Shown: positions 1 to 7,963, counted from the first letter of the stretch. The stretch is DNA of 14,311 nucleotides from a methanogenic archaeon (GCA_902787415.1 CADAGG010000009.1:3808-18118); one strand, 5' to 3'. Notes: generated by a model not told the origin, from the letters alone. Made by a program: numbers and translations.

Positions 1-72
1 CCTCCCCTCCTGGCACGTGCCTACAACAGGAAGTACAACGGGCACGCCCATCAGGACTACATAGAGGAATGA
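1..72 (+). CDS. 3' end of an unidentified protein (partial)
   Basis: Frame 1 is open from the window edge to a TGA at 70-72 and gives 23 residues ending in NGHAHQDYIEE. The codons (AGG for Arg, AAG, TAC, GAC, GAG) match the confident genes of this window, which is the main reason to accept it as a real gene tail. I do not recognise the family from so short a fragment. The gene converges with the Sec61-beta gene, leaving about 100 bp between their stop codons. It could be a chance open frame, because only 72 bases are visible. Confidence 0.45.
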   Translation, partial: PPLLARAYNRKYNGHAHQDYIEE

Positions 73-173
73 GAGCGGGTACGTGACGTACCGTTTACCA
101 ATCCAATTCTGAATGCCGTAAGAGTGGGAACTAACCTCTCTCGCCGGTTATGTGACCTGCAGCCGATCGGGGA
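73..173. other. Intergenic region between convergent genes
   Basis: This 101-bp gap lies between the stop of the partial plus-strand gene and the stop of the minus-strand Sec61-beta gene. It contains a small dyad, TAACC at 132-136 and GGTTA at 146-150 with a 9-base loop, but no T-run follows it on either strand, so I do not call it a terminator. I see no tRNA or other RNA gene in it. Confidence 0.4.
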
Positions 174-341
174 TCAGCTCATGGGCCAGAAAACGGGAAG
201 ACAGAGGATGATGACGGTGAATACGATGGCGATGCCCACAATGATCTTGGGGCCGACCTTGATTCCCTTGTTGTCCTCGGAGTCGAAGTACCTCATCAGT
301 CCTGCAGAGGAGGAGAAGCCTTCGCCTTTGTCTTTTGCCAT
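174..341 (-). CDS. secG: Sec61-beta subunit of the archaeal Sec translocon
   Basis: A 55-residue protein with the family layout: a charged, flexible N-terminus, the motif SSAGLMRYFDSED (residues 11-23), then KGIKVGPKII leading into one C-terminal membrane helix (about residues 32-52). Sec61-beta is the small tail-anchored subunit of the SecY/SecE/Sec61-beta channel in the cytoplasmic membrane, and archaeal members are usually 50-60 residues. Two in-frame ATGs exist, at 353 and 341. I chose 341 because a TATA-like box (361-370, minus strand) is centred about 25 bp upstream of it, the spacing of a leaderless archaeal transcript; the ATG at 353 would lie upstream of the expected transcription start. 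The gene is transcribed divergently from lysS. It is short enough to be missed by automatic gene calling. Confidence 0.9.
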   Translation of the reverse strand: MAKDKGEGFSSSAGLMRYFDSEDNKGIKVGPKIIVGIAIVFTVIILCLPVFWPMS

Positions 342-360
342 GTCTGAGTCCATCCCCTGT

Positions 361-370
361 TATTATAAAT
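361..370 (-). promoter_or_regulatory. TATA box of the Sec61-beta gene
   Basis: The minus strand reads ATTTATAATA, centred about 25 bp upstream of the ATG at 341. The spacing fits a leaderless archaeal transcript and decides the start codon in favour of 341 over 353. Confidence 0.6.
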
Positions 371-398
371 AACTTAGTAAAGGAAAACCGAAAAGCAC

Positions 399-408
399 TT
401 TTATATTA
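399..408 (+). promoter_or_regulatory. TATA box of lysS
   Basis: The sequence TTTTATATTA is centred near 404, about 28 bp upstream of the ATG at 432 but only about 19 bp from the alternative ATG at 423. It therefore supports 432 as the start of a leaderless mRNA. With the Sec61-beta box it forms a compact divergent promoter region (342-431). Confidence 0.6.
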
Positions 409-431
409 TCTGGATAGCAGGGATGATTAGT

Positions 432-1988
432 ATGCACTGGGCAGACGTCATCGCAAAGGACATCGCTGAGAGGGCGGAGACCCCTCTCATCGCAACCGGA
501 ATCAGTCCTACCGGAATCATTCACGTCGGAAGTCTTAGAGAAGCAATCACCGGAGAGTCCATCCGCAGCGCGGTGGAGTCCCTCGGTAAAAATGTCAAAC
601 TCATCTACCTCATCGACTCCTTCGACCCCCTCAGAAGAAGGTACGACTTCCTTCCCCCCGAGTATGAGAAATACGTGGGCATGCCCATCAGCAGGATCCC
701 CTGCCCCTGCGGCAAGCACAAGAACTACGCCCACCACTTCGTACAGCCCTTCCTCGACGCCGTGGACTCCCTCGGAGTGCACTGCGAGATCATCTGGACC
801 AGCGACCTCTATGCCCAGGGAAAGTTCGCTGAGTGCATCGATATCACCTTCAAGAAGAGGCAGGAGATCATCAACATCCTGCACGAGGTCTCCGGCAAGG
901 AGCCCAACCCCAACTACGCTCCCTACGAGCCCCTCTGCGAGAAGTGCGGACGCTACACCAAGCCCATCTTCGACACCTACCAGTTCCCCTACGTCGAGTA
1001 CGACTGCCCCTGCGGACACCACGGAAAGGCGGATGTGAGGAAGGACGACGGTAAGCTCACCTGGAGGCTCGAGTGGCCCGCCAAGTGGAAGATCTTCGGA
1101 ACCAACGCCGAGCCCTTCGGAAAGGACCACGCCGCGGCCGGAGGTTCCTATGACACCGGAAAGAGGATCGCACCCGAGATCTTCGGAGTCGAGCCTCCCT
1201 TCCCCGTGCCCTACGAGTTCGTCCAGCTCAAGGGAGTCGGACAGATGCACAAGTCCCTCGGATGCTCCGTCACCGGACTCGACGCCATCAGGATGACCCC
1301 TCCCGAGGTCCTCAACTACCTGTTCCTAAGGGTCCCCACCAACAGGGCCATCGACTACGACTCCGGAATGGGACTCCTCGACATCGCCGACGAGTACGAC
1401 AGGATGGAGCTCGCCTACTTCACCAAGGAGTTCACCGAGGCCGAGGAGAACGCTGTCCGCGCCTACGAGATCGCACAGCACAACCACGTGCCCCCGAAGA
1501 TGCCCGTGCAGGTATCCTGCAGGCACCTGGTCAACGTCGTGCAGCTCGCGGACACCTTCGAGGAGCAGCTCAAGGTCCTCGCCAGGACCGTCGACATCTC
1601 CGGTGCCGACGAGGTCGCTCTCGCCAGGATCAAGAAGAGGTGCGAGTGCCTCACCTACTGGCTGAAGGCCTTCGCACCCGACATGGTCAAGTTCTCCATC
1701 AGGCAGACCGTTCCCGTGCACGTCAAGCTCACCACCCTCGACAAGACCTTCCTTATCGATCTCGTCAACAGGATGAACGACTGCAACTGGGACGCGGACA
1801 CCATCAACGCCATCATCGCGGACACCGGAAAGGCATCGCCTCTCGGATCCAAGGCTGCTTACAAGCTGATCTACAACCTGATCATCGGTCAGGACAGGGG
1901 ACCCAGGCTCGGTCCGTTCCTCGCCTCGATCGACAAGCAGTTCGTCATAAACAGGTTCAACCAGGCCGCCTACAGGGCCGAAGAGTGA
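432..1988 (+). CDS. lysS: Class I lysyl-tRNA synthetase
   Basis: Charges tRNA-Lys with lysine in the cytoplasm. The protein (518 residues) opens with MHWADVIAKDIAER, the usual start of archaeal class I LysRS, and carries the Rossmann-fold signature HVGS at residues 31-34. Cysteine clusters CPCGKHK, CEKCGRY and CPCGHHGK resemble zinc-binding knuckles. The YEFVQLKGVG stretch leads into the position of the KMSKS loop, which here reads QMHKSLGCSVT (from residue 271) and lacks the usual second lysine. The C-terminal half is the helical anticodon-binding cage. An in-frame ATG at 423 would add three residues (MIS); I prefer 432 because of the conserved N-terminus and the TATA spacing. The gene stands alone, with its own promoter and a strong terminator. 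Class I LysRS is common in archaea and rare in bacteria, unlike the class II enzyme. Confidence 0.95.
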   Translation: MHWADVIAKDIAERAETPLIATGISPTGIIHVGSLREAITGESIRSAVESLGKNVKLIYLIDSFDPLRRRYDFLPPEYEKYVGMPISRIPCPCGKHKNYAHHFVQPFLDAVDSLGVHCEIIWTSDLYAQGKFAECIDITFKKRQEIINILHEVSGKEPNPNYAPYEPLCEKCGRYTKPIFDTYQFPYVEYDCPCGHHGKADVRKDDGKLTWRLEWPAKWKIFGTNAEPFGKDHAAAGGSYDTGKRIAPEIFGVEPPFPVPYEFVQLKGVGQMHKSLGCSVTGLDAIRMTPPEVLNYLFLRVPTNRAIDYDSGMGLLDIADEYDRMELAYFTKEFTEAEENAVRAYEIAQHNHVPPKMPVQVSCRHLVNVVQLADTFEEQLKVLARTVDISGADEVALARIKKRCECLTYWLKAFAPDMVKFSIRQTVPVHVKLTTLDKTFLIDLVNRMNDCNWDADTINAIIADTGKASPLGSKAAYKLIYNLIIGQDRGPRLGPFLASIDKQFVINRFNQAAYRAEE

Positions 1989-2023
1989 TGCGGCAGGGGG
2001 TCTCCCCCTCCGCATCCGTTTTT
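1987..2023 (+). terminator. Terminator of lysS
   Basis: GATGCGG (1987-1993) pairs with CCGCATC (2010-2016), and an inner GGGGG/CCCCC stem (1996-2000 with 2004-2008) closes a three-base loop. TTTTT follows at 2019-2023. The hairpin begins inside the lysS stop codon. Confidence 0.75.
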
Positions 2024-2024
2024 C

Positions 2025-2063
2025 AAAAACAATGAGTGAGGTCCCCGGGGGGATGCCCCGGGA
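2025..2063 (-). terminator. Terminator of top6A
   Basis: On the minus strand the 7-bp stem CCCGGGG/CCCCGGG (2056-2062 with 2044-2050, 5-base loop) follows the top6A stop and is followed after a short spacer by TTTTT (complement of 2025-2029). The T-run lies next to that of the lysS terminator in the palindrome GTTTTTCAAAAAC (2018-2030). Confidence 0.6.
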
Positions 2064-2069
2064 GAGGAC

Positions 2070-3158
2070 TCACATTATTCCCATCTGGGACAGTTTCTCG
2101 GGAAGGTACGTGTCCGTAACGTAGTCGAGACCGTACTTGGCCAACGCCTGCTGCTCAGCCTTCTTGTTCATGTCGAGCATGGCACGGATCTCCGTGTCCC
2201 AGAACTCGTCGGAGAACCTGGGGTCGGTGAGCTCCGCCTTCAGGGCGCCGATGTCCTTGTCGCTGAGCTTGTCGGTGGGCAGGTCGTAGTTCAGGATGTC
2301 CGAGGCGGTGATGCCCACGAACTGCGCCGTGGGGGTCGCCAGGTAATCAGAGATGTGTGCGGTCTTGATGGCTCCGTAGGCCACGGAGGCGAAGATCCTG
2401 AAGGACCAGGGATCGCCATCGGTGAACACCACGACGGGCAGCCCGTTCTCCTCGTTGAGCCTCTTGATGAGCCTCCTGGTGGAACGGGTGGGCTGTCCGG
2501 ACAGGTGGATGAGGAGGCAGTTCTCCCTTTCCGGGAACCCGTTCTCGATGAGACGGGCGAACATTCCTCCTGTTTCCAGTGCCATGACGAATTTGATGTT
2601 GTTGTTGTGGATCTCGAAGGTCTCCTTCTCGACGCTGTAGGGGATACCGAAACCGGTCTCCGAGACGTCGTCCATGCAGTTGAAGGTCTTCATGCCCTTC
2701 CTGGTCATGGTCCTGAAGTTGATGTCTCCGTACACGTGGGCGCTTCCCTCCTCGGGCCTGAGCTTGAAGTCCTCCCTCATGCAGTGGGTGACGGTCTCCA
2801 GGTCCTCGGCCAGGAGGTTGCTCTCGTCCTGCGAGTGGAACTTGGCGCGGTTCCATCCCTCGGAGATGTAGTACATCTCCCTTAAGGTGGACGATTTGTT
2901 CTCGCGGATCATCTCGTTGATGAAATCCGTGGTGTAAGCGGTCCTCAGCATGGTGGTCGCACCCTGCGTGGTCTTGGCGCTGCGGACGGTCTTCATGCTG
3001 CCGTACTTCCATACCTGGGTCATGGGGTCGAACTCGATGTTCCTCTTGGACCTCAGGGGAAGCTTCATGGTGGGGATGTCCCCGCGGTCGAGGTCTGCGT
3101 AGATCTCCTCCGCGATGTGCGTGAGGCTCTCGAGCGCGGTCTTCTGTCTGTCGTTCAT
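2070..3158 (-). CDS. top6A: DNA topoisomerase VI subunit A (Spo11-like)
   Basis: Catalytic subunit of the type IIB topoisomerase, which makes ATP-dependent double-strand breaks with a 5'-phosphotyrosyl link to pass DNA through. The 362 residues match the usual length. The winged-helix (CAP-like) domain holds [12 protein letters not shown]; by analogy with Spo11 the second tyrosine, Y97, is the likely nucleophile. The Toprim domain supplies the metal-binding acids E195 (in MALETGGMF) and D247/D249 (in [11 protein letters not shown]). The ATG overlaps the top6B stop codon by four bases (ATGA), so the two subunits are probably made by coupled translation, as expected for an A2B2 complex. All catalytic residues are present. 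Nothing suggests a paralogue such as a meiotic Spo11 or a viral mini-A form. Confidence 0.97.
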   Translation of the reverse strand: MNDRQKTALESLTHIAEEIYADLDRGDIPTMKLPLRSKRNIEFDPMTQVWKYGSMKTVRSAKTTQGATTMLRTAYTTDFINEMIRENKSSTLREMYYISEGWNRAKFHSQDESNLLAEDLETVTHCMREDFKLRPEEGSAHVYGDINFRTMTRKGMKTFNCMDDVSETGFGIPYSVEKETFEIHNNNIKFVMALETGGMFARLIENGFPERENCLLIHLSGQPTRSTRRLIKRLNEENGLPVVVFTDGDPWSFRIFASVAYGAIKTAHISDYLATPTAQFVGITASDILNYDLPTDKLSDKDIGALKAELTDPRFSDEFWDTEIRAMLDMNKKAEQQALAKYGLDYVTDTYLPEKLSQMGIM

Positions 3159-5203
3159 TCGTCTGCCTCCTTCTCGAATTCGGCCTCCTCGTCCTCGAGG
3201 GCCTCCTCTTCCTCTTCGTCATCGGTGTCATCGGGGACGTAGTCGTTCTCCTCGGTGATCTTCATTCCCTTGATTCCCCAGTCGCCGGGCAGGGACTCCG
3301 CGCCCATTACCATGACGGGGTTGATTCCTGAGATGTAGACATCGTCGGCGTCGAAGGTGTCCGCCATGTCGCCCTTCAGCTCGAATGAGATCTGCACGGA
3401 AGAGGACGCCTCCAGGTCCTTGACCAGCCACTGGGATTTGCCCTCCTCGTTGGCCGAGTCGAACATGGGCCCGCCGGTGATGGTGTCGTTCATGCACTCC
3501 GCGGGGATCTGCAGATGGATCATGAAGGAGTGCGGCCTGACGGTGTAGTTGTAGATGGTGTAGGTGATCTTCCGGGATTCCTTGCTCTTCTCCACGGACG
3601 GCTCTATCCAGACCACGTTCATGATCTTGGAGATGGTCCTGCTGAGGTCGGGGACGGGCTTCCCGAGCTGCTCGGAGATCTTGTTGGCGAGGTCCGGGAG
3701 GATGCCCTGGACGATGTCGAACTTCTCGTGGGTCTTGTTCTTCTTCTCCATCTTGTTCAGATGGCTCTTGAGGTTCCTGGCACATAGCTTGAGGGCGGCG
3801 ATCATCTCCTCCTCGATCTCGGGGAAGTAGGCGATGGCCTCCTTACCTTCGGAGGTGAAGGGCACCTTGGTGGATGCCATGTGGACGAGGATGATGGCGG
3901 GTCCGAAGGGGATTCCCTTGCCTCCCCTCTGCTCCAGGCCGTACCTCCTCCAGTCCACCTCTCCGATGGCCTTGGTGATGACGTCGGCACCCTGCTGGTA
4001 GAGCAGCGGGACGCGGTTGGCGAACCTCATGATGGTGACCTGTCCGTCGGAGGGGATGTCTCCTCCGTAGACGATGCCGACCTCGATGGTGAACGGGTTG
4101 CCGTTCACCGCCTTCGGGGGGCGGCTGACAGGGGTGGCGTAGTATTCGGGGCGCATGCCCTCGAGGGTGTGCATCAGACCCTTCTTGATCAGGACGTCGC
4201 CGATGGGGGAGAGACAGTCCGCGGGAGGGGCCATGAGCTTGACCTCCGAGATTCCCTTGATGAGCGCCATGCTGCCCTCCCTTCCGAGGTCGCGGGGACT
4301 CATGGAGGGGTTCACTCCGCCGTTCTTGCAGATCTCGTCCGCCAGCCTGGCGGTCATCCTGCAGAAGTCGTTCTTGAGGAAGTCCTTGACGGTCTTCTGC
4401 TCCGACAGGGAGGAGTAGGTCATCATGTCGCCGATCTCCATTCCCTGGGGATGGGGCTTGATCTCCTTGGCCTTGGGAGGCATGGTCTCGGTGGCCCTCT
4501 CGAAGACGTACTTGGTGCCTTCGGGGTCGTGGAATTCGATGCGTGCGTGGGGATTGACGATGGCGGTCTCCTTCAGGTATTCGAAGATGGACTGCCTGCC
4601 GGTGTTGTATACGCCCTTGGTGGTGTACTCGATGCGGGTACCGTGCTCCTTGCCGGGCCACGAGAAGGCCCTGTCGTTGGTGACCAGGGGGCGGTTGGTC
4701 TTGGTGTCGACGGCGATGTCCATCTCCCATGCGACCTCGTCCTTGCCTTCGATGCGGGAGGCGATGTGGGCGGGTCTGCCGGTGGAGATGTTGGCGAACA
4801 TGACGGTGGCGGAGATTCCGATACCCTGCTGTCCCCTGGACTGCCTCATGGCGTGGAACCTGGAACCGTAGAGCAGGCGGCCGAACACGTTGGGCATGGC
4901 GCGGTGCACGATTCCGGGTCCGTTGTCCTCTATGGAGACGCGGTACTCCTCCTTGGCGAGCTTCTCGATCTTGACTATGATGTCGGGGAGGAACTCGCCC
5001 TCCTCGCAGGCGTCGAGGGAGTTGTCGACCGCTTCCTTGACCCCCATCAGGAGTGACTTGGCGCGGGAGTCGAAACCCAGTACCTGCTTGTTCTTCTCGA
5101 AGAATTCGGTGACCGAGATCTCGTGCTGCTTTTCAGCGAGCGTCTCAGCGGTCACCCTGCTGTTTCCTGCCGTTGTTTTCACCGGCTCGTCGTGTGATCC
5201 CAT
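3155..5203 (-). CDS. top6B: DNA topoisomerase VI subunit B (GHKL ATPase)
   Basis: ATPase subunit whose nucleotide-driven dimerisation gates DNA passage by subunit A. The N-terminal GHKL fold shows the N box [10 protein letters not shown] (E57, N61), the G1 box EDNGPGI (from residue 92) and the G2 box GQQGIGIS (124-131). An H2TH-like region and the transducer domain follow; the conserved TSEGKEAI contains K454, a candidate switch lysine contacting the ATP phosphate. A C-terminal domain (about 540-640) and a very acidic tail (after about residue 650, a run of Asp/Glu) end the protein, 682 residues in all. The start ATG at 5203 lies 27 bp downstream of a CTTTTTATC box, fitting a leaderless mRNA. 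The gene is the promoter-proximal member of a top6B-top6A operon. Confidence 0.97.
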   Translation of the reverse strand: MGSHDEPVKTTAGNSRVTAETLAEKQHEISVTEFFEKNKQVLGFDSRAKSLLMGVKEAVDNSLDACEEGEFLPDIIVKIEKLAKEEYRVSIEDNGPGIVHRAMPNVFGRLLYGSRFHAMRQSRGQQGIGISATVMFANISTGRPAHIASRIEGKDEVAWEMDIAVDTKTNRPLVTNDRAFSWPGKEHGTRIEYTTKGVYNTGRQSIFEYLKETAIVNPHARIEFHDPEGTKYVFERATETMPPKAKEIKPHPQGMEIGDMMTYSSLSEQKTVKDFLKNDFCRMTARLADEICKNGGVNPSMSPRDLGREGSMALIKGISEVKLMAPPADCLSPIGDVLIKKGLMHTLEGMRPEYYATPVSRPPKAVNGNPFTIEVGIVYGGDIPSDGQVTIMRFANRVPLLYQQGADVITKAIGEVDWRRYGLEQRGGKGIPFGPAIILVHMASTKVPFTSEGKEAIAYFPEIEEEMIAALKLCARNLKSHLNKMEKKNKTHEKFDIVQGILPDLANKISEQLGKPVPDLSRTISKIMNVVWIEPSVEKSKESRKITYTIYNYTVRPHSFMIHLQIPAECMNDTITGGPMFDSANEEGKSQWLVKDLEASSSVQISFELKGDMADTFDADDVYISGINPVMVMGAESLPGDWGIKGMKITEENDYVPDDTDDEEEEEALEDEEAEFEKEADE

Positions 5204-5225
5204 CGCTCGGTATATCGCTTCACAG

Positions 5226-5234
5226 GATAAAAAG
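5226..5234 (-). promoter_or_regulatory. TATA box of the top6B-top6A operon
   Basis: The minus strand reads CTTTTTATC, centred 27 bp before the top6B ATG. The identical nonamer precedes the zinc-ribbon gene at nearly the same spacing. Confidence 0.6.
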
Positions 5235-5278
5235 GATAGCCTGTTACGGGATATGTGCCAGACACCGAGAAAGAGGAC

Positions 5279-6382
5279 TCACTCGAACTTCTTGCCGCAG
5301 TTGGGGCAGCGGGCGGAGTTGGCGGGGATGGACTTTCCGCAGTTCGGACAGGTCTTGGTCTCCTCGCTGACGTCGGAGGTGCCGTCCTTGTGGGTGACGA
5401 CGTTCTCCTCCCCGTCGAACTGGGCGCCGCACTTGGGGCACTCCTTCATGTCGGGGGAGACCTCGCATCCGCAGACGGAGCAGACGAAGTAGTCCTTCTT
5501 GTGGGGCTTCATGCTCTCGGGGCGGTCGATGTACGCTCCGCACTTGGGGCAGTTGACCTGACCGGGGAGGACGATGGCGCCGCAGAAGTTGCACCTTCCG
5601 TATCCCTGGGGGTAGAGACGTCCCTGGGCCTCCATCTTCTTCCTGGTGGCTGCCAGCCTCATCCTCATGAAGGTGGTGACGCCCAGGACGATGAAGAAGA
5701 ACACGGCCACCATGCCGACCGCCCAGATTGCACCCTTGACGGTGTAGTCGCTGACGTTGCCGTGGTAGTCGAAGTAGGTGAGGGTGACGTGGGACATGGC
5801 CGAGGTGTTGACCTTGCCGTCGTCGTTGAGGAATGCCAGGAACACGTAGTAGAGCTTGGAGCTGTCGACCGCGACCGTTCCGGTGTAGGTGTCGCCGGAG
5901 TGCGTCATGGCGGACGTCGGGATGCTGTTGATGTTGTTCTTCAGGTAGGCGTTCTTGAAGGAGATGTAGTCGACCTCGCTGTAGCAGATGACCATGTCGT
6001 GGGTGTCGGTGCCGGAGTAGGTCGCCGTGAAGGTGATCTCGGCGTCAGTGTAGGTGATGTTCGCATCGATGCCGTTGCCGGTGATGTGGGTGGTGCTGTT
6101 GTCCTTCGCGAAGGCGGGGCCGATGACGAAGGCTCCCAGGACCAGGCCGATGACGACAAAAAGCACGCCGAAGACGGCCTTGGTGGCGGGCTTGGCGCCG
6201 GCCAGATGGGGCAGCATGTACAGGATGATAGCTACGATGACCCAAACCAGGACTCCGGTGAATCCTGCGGCGGAGATGATCACCAGTCCGAGTGCGAAGG
6301 CTATGACCATCATGAGGATCTGGCCGACGGTGACGGGACCGATTTCTTTGCTGAGGGTCGGAGAGTTCCCGAAGCTGCTCAT
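5279..6382 (-). CDS. Membrane protein with three C-terminal zinc ribbons, function unknown
   Basis: I do not recognise a named family. The 367-residue protein has three predicted membrane helices near the N-terminus (about residues 17-38, 41-60 and 68-90), a polar, Thr/Ser-rich, probably extracytoplasmic domain (about 91-216), a fourth helix (217-238), and a C-terminal part that would then face the cytoplasm. That part has three treble-clef-like ribbons of the CxxC...CPxCG type: C264/C267 with C278/C281, C301/C304 with C315/C318, and C345/C348 with C359/C362. A sensor, or a scaffold for a membrane complex, is possible but unproven. The start ATG at 6382 lies 26 bp after a CTTTTTATC box located inside the 3' end of fpg, so the gene has its own promoter although it follows fpg by only 8 bp. 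Its stop is 75 bp from the top6B start. Confidence 0.85.
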   Translation of the reverse strand: MSSFGNSPTLSKEIGPVTVGQILMMVIAFALGLVIISAAGFTGVLVWVIVAIILYMLPHLAGAKPATKAVFGVLFVVIGLVLGAFVIGPAFAKDNSTTHITGNGIDANITYTDAEITFTATYSGTDTHDMVICYSEVDYISFKNAYLKNNINSIPTSAMTHSGDTYTGTVAVDSSKLYYVFLAFLNDDGKVNTSAMSHVTLTYFDYHGNVSDYTVKGAIWAVGMVAVFFFIVLGVTTFMRMRLAATRKKMEAQGRLYPQGYGRCNFCGAIVLPGQVNCPKCGAYIDRPESMKPHKKDYFVCSVCGCEVSPDMKECPKCGAQFDGEENVVTHKDGTSDVSEETKTCPNCGKSIPANSARCPNCGKKFE

Positions 6383-6390
6383 GCGTGCGG

Positions 6391-7260
6391 TTATCCCTTA
6401 TCTGATAAAAAGCGCTTGGGTTCAGTGGCGGAGCGGGGCCTGCGCTGACAGCGGGGGCACCAGTAGCTGCTCCTGCCGCCGATGACGGTCCGGACCATGG
6501 GCCTCCCGCATCTGGTGCAGGGGTCGCCCTCATGTCCGTAGGCCTCGAGGTAGTAGATGTCGTAGTACTTCCGGCCCTTGCCCTCTAGGTACTCCCCGGG
6601 GGTGATGGCGTTCTTCTCGATGCCGAACTCCATGACCTCTGGGATGGTCTTCGCGAGGAGCTTCCACTTGGCGTCGGTGACGGATGAGCAGGGGGTCTCG
6701 GGGCACACCTTGCAGCGGAAGAGGATCTCGTCCGACCAGATGTTCCCGATGCCGGCGACCACCGACTGGTCGAGGAGGGCCTCCTTGATCGTGAGGGACC
6801 TGCCGCCGAGCTTTTTCTTGAGGAACCTCCAGTCCATCGCGGGGTCGTCAGGCTCAATACCCAGATGTCCGATCCCGGAGTAGGTGTCCTCCTCTCCCTC
6901 GTCTATGTACCACACTTTCCCGAACATGCGGGGATCGATGTACCACACCTCCCTCCCGTCCTCCAGACGGAGGGTGACGTGGGTGTGCTTCTCCGGGGGA
7001 TATCCCGCCGGGACGACGATGAGCTGACCGGTCATGCCGAATCTGACTATGAGTCTCCCGCGGTCGAGCCCGATGATGAGGGCCTTCCCCCTCCTGCCGT
7101 CGGAGACCACGGTCCTGCCCTCGAGCTTCCTTACGAATTCGTCGACGGAAGGGTGGCCGACGATCTTCTCGCGGTCAACAGAGACGGACACGATCCGCGC
7201 ACCGGCTATCTGCGGGCAGACGACGCGGCGGACGGTCTCGATCTCGGGAAGCTCGGGCAC
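6391..7260 (-). CDS. mutM: Formamidopyrimidine-DNA glycosylase (Fpg/MutM)
   Basis: Bifunctional glycosylase/AP lyase that removes oxidised purines such as 8-oxoguanine. The mature protein must begin with proline, the Schiff-base nucleophile, so the start is the GTG at 7260 giving V(M)-PELPEIETVRR; the upstream ATG at 7269 would bury this proline behind three residues. From the GTG (289 residues): P2 and E3 catalytic, K59 in the RRGKALII hairpin, the H2TH domain with N173 in GIGNIWSDEILF, and a zinc finger C248-x2-C251...C268-x2-C271 with R263 in GGRSSYW. All key residues are present. The start lies inside the 3' end of the YczE-like gene, which suggests translational coupling. Fpg is typically bacterial, so acquisition by transfer is plausible. 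This is the only gene here ending in TAA. Confidence 0.95.
   Translation of the reverse strand: MPELPEIETVRRVVCPQIAGARIVSVSVDREKIVGHPSVDEFVRKLEGRTVVSDGRRGKALIIGLDRGRLIVRFGMTGQLIVVPAGYPPEKHTHVTLRLEDGREVWYIDPRMFGKVWYIDEGEEDTYSGIGHLGIEPDDPAMDWRFLKKKLGGRSLTIKEALLDQSVVAGIGNIWSDEILFRCKVCPETPCSSVTDAKWKLLAKTIPEVMEFGIEKNAITPGEYLEGKGRKYYDIYYLEAYGHEGDPCTRCGRPMVRTVIGGRSSYWCPRCQRRPRSATEPKRFLSDKG
6404..6412 (-). promoter_or_regulatory. TATA box of the zinc-ribbon gene, inside fpg
   Basis: The minus strand reads CTTTTTATC, centred 26 bp before the ATG at 6382. It falls within the last codons of fpg, so the downstream gene is probably transcribed independently of yczE-fpg. Confidence 0.55.
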
Positions 7261-7945
7261 CGGTCTCATCCCCGAGGAACCTGTCGATGTACTTTCCGAG
7301 GCGGTTCCTGAAGAACCACAGGAAGTTGCTGATGGCGATGGCGGCGAAGATGGAACCCTCCCTCGCGCCGGTCAGGTAGCTGACCGCACAGAGGGAGATG
7401 ACGGCCGCGACGATCACCATGGAGGAGTCCGTGAGGAGTTTGAGCTTCCTGAAGTCCAGCTTCCTGACGTGGGCCGCCATCGCGATTACCAGTCCGTCCC
7501 CGGGGACCACCAGCAGCTTGGCCTTGATCTCGATCATGACCCCCAGGCCCAGCAGGGCGCAGGACAGTATGCAGAAGATCCACTGCATGACGTAGCTGTC
7601 GGCGTTCATGAAGAAGAGGAGGTAGTCCATCGAGACGTCGGTCATCTTACCGAGGAAGATGGCGAGGAGGATCTGCAGCACCTGCACGGGCCGAAAATCC
7701 CTCCTGAGGATGCAGACCTGCAGCCCCACGAGTATGAGATTGAAGACGATGGTCCAGTCACCGAGGGTGAGCCCCCATTCGGGGTAGCAGTCGGTGAGGG
7801 TGGCGGGAATGCACGAGATGGGCGAGGTACCCAGGAATGCCTTCTTGGACATCGCTATGGCGAAAGCCATTATGGAGAGTCCCAGAACGAGGACGAGCAC
7901 CCTCCTGAAGTAGTTACCCTGACCTTCGAACAGCGGATGAGCCAC
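7175..7945 (-). CDS. YczE-like integral membrane protein (COG2364 type)
   Basis: Polytopic membrane protein resembling Bacillus YczE. Family-like stretches include KKAFLGTSPISCIP near residue 30-43, a hydrophobic helix with NLILVGLQVCILRRDF, the run FLGKMTDVSMDYLLFF, and LGLGVMIEIKAKLLVVPGDGLV. About five to six membrane helices are visible. The molecular function is unknown; in Bacillus it is linked genetically to secondary-metabolite production. The start is the GTG at 7945, because the next Met would remove part of the first helix. The natural family end appears to be near KYIDRFLG; the frame then runs a further 34 Arg-rich residues through the start of fpg before a TGA at 7175-7177. That tail is either a true long overlap or the result of a frameshift that removed the original stop. 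Confidence 0.85.
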   Translation of the reverse strand: MAHPLFEGQGNYFRRVLVLVLGLSIMAFAIAMSKKAFLGTSPISCIPATLTDCYPEWGLTLGDWTIVFNLILVGLQVCILRRDFRPVQVLQILLAIFLGKMTDVSMDYLLFFMNADSYVMQWIFCILSCALLGLGVMIEIKAKLLVVPGDGLVIAMAAHVRKLDFRKLKLLTDSSMVIVAAVISLCAVSYLTGAREGSIFAAIAISNFLWFFRNRLGKYIDRFLGDETGARASRDRDRPPRRLPADSRCADRVRLC

Positions 7946-7963
7946 GATAGGAAAAATGCCCCC

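Noticed and set aside
73..173. A possible tRNA or small RNA in the gap between the first two genes
   Set aside because: No cloverleaf, T-arm consensus or CCA-proximal stem could be found; there is only one 5-bp dyad.
363..1250. A 295-codon open frame antisense to lysS
   Set aside because: It covers the lysS promoter and coding region, and its Gly/Val/Asp/Leu-rich product has no domain signature.
2063..5281. The 10-mer AGAGGACTCA spanning the stop codons of both top6A (2063-2072) and the zinc-ribbon gene (5272-5281)
   Set aside because: Only two copies are seen, the shared part includes the stop codon itself, and the flanks differ; I treat it as coincidence.
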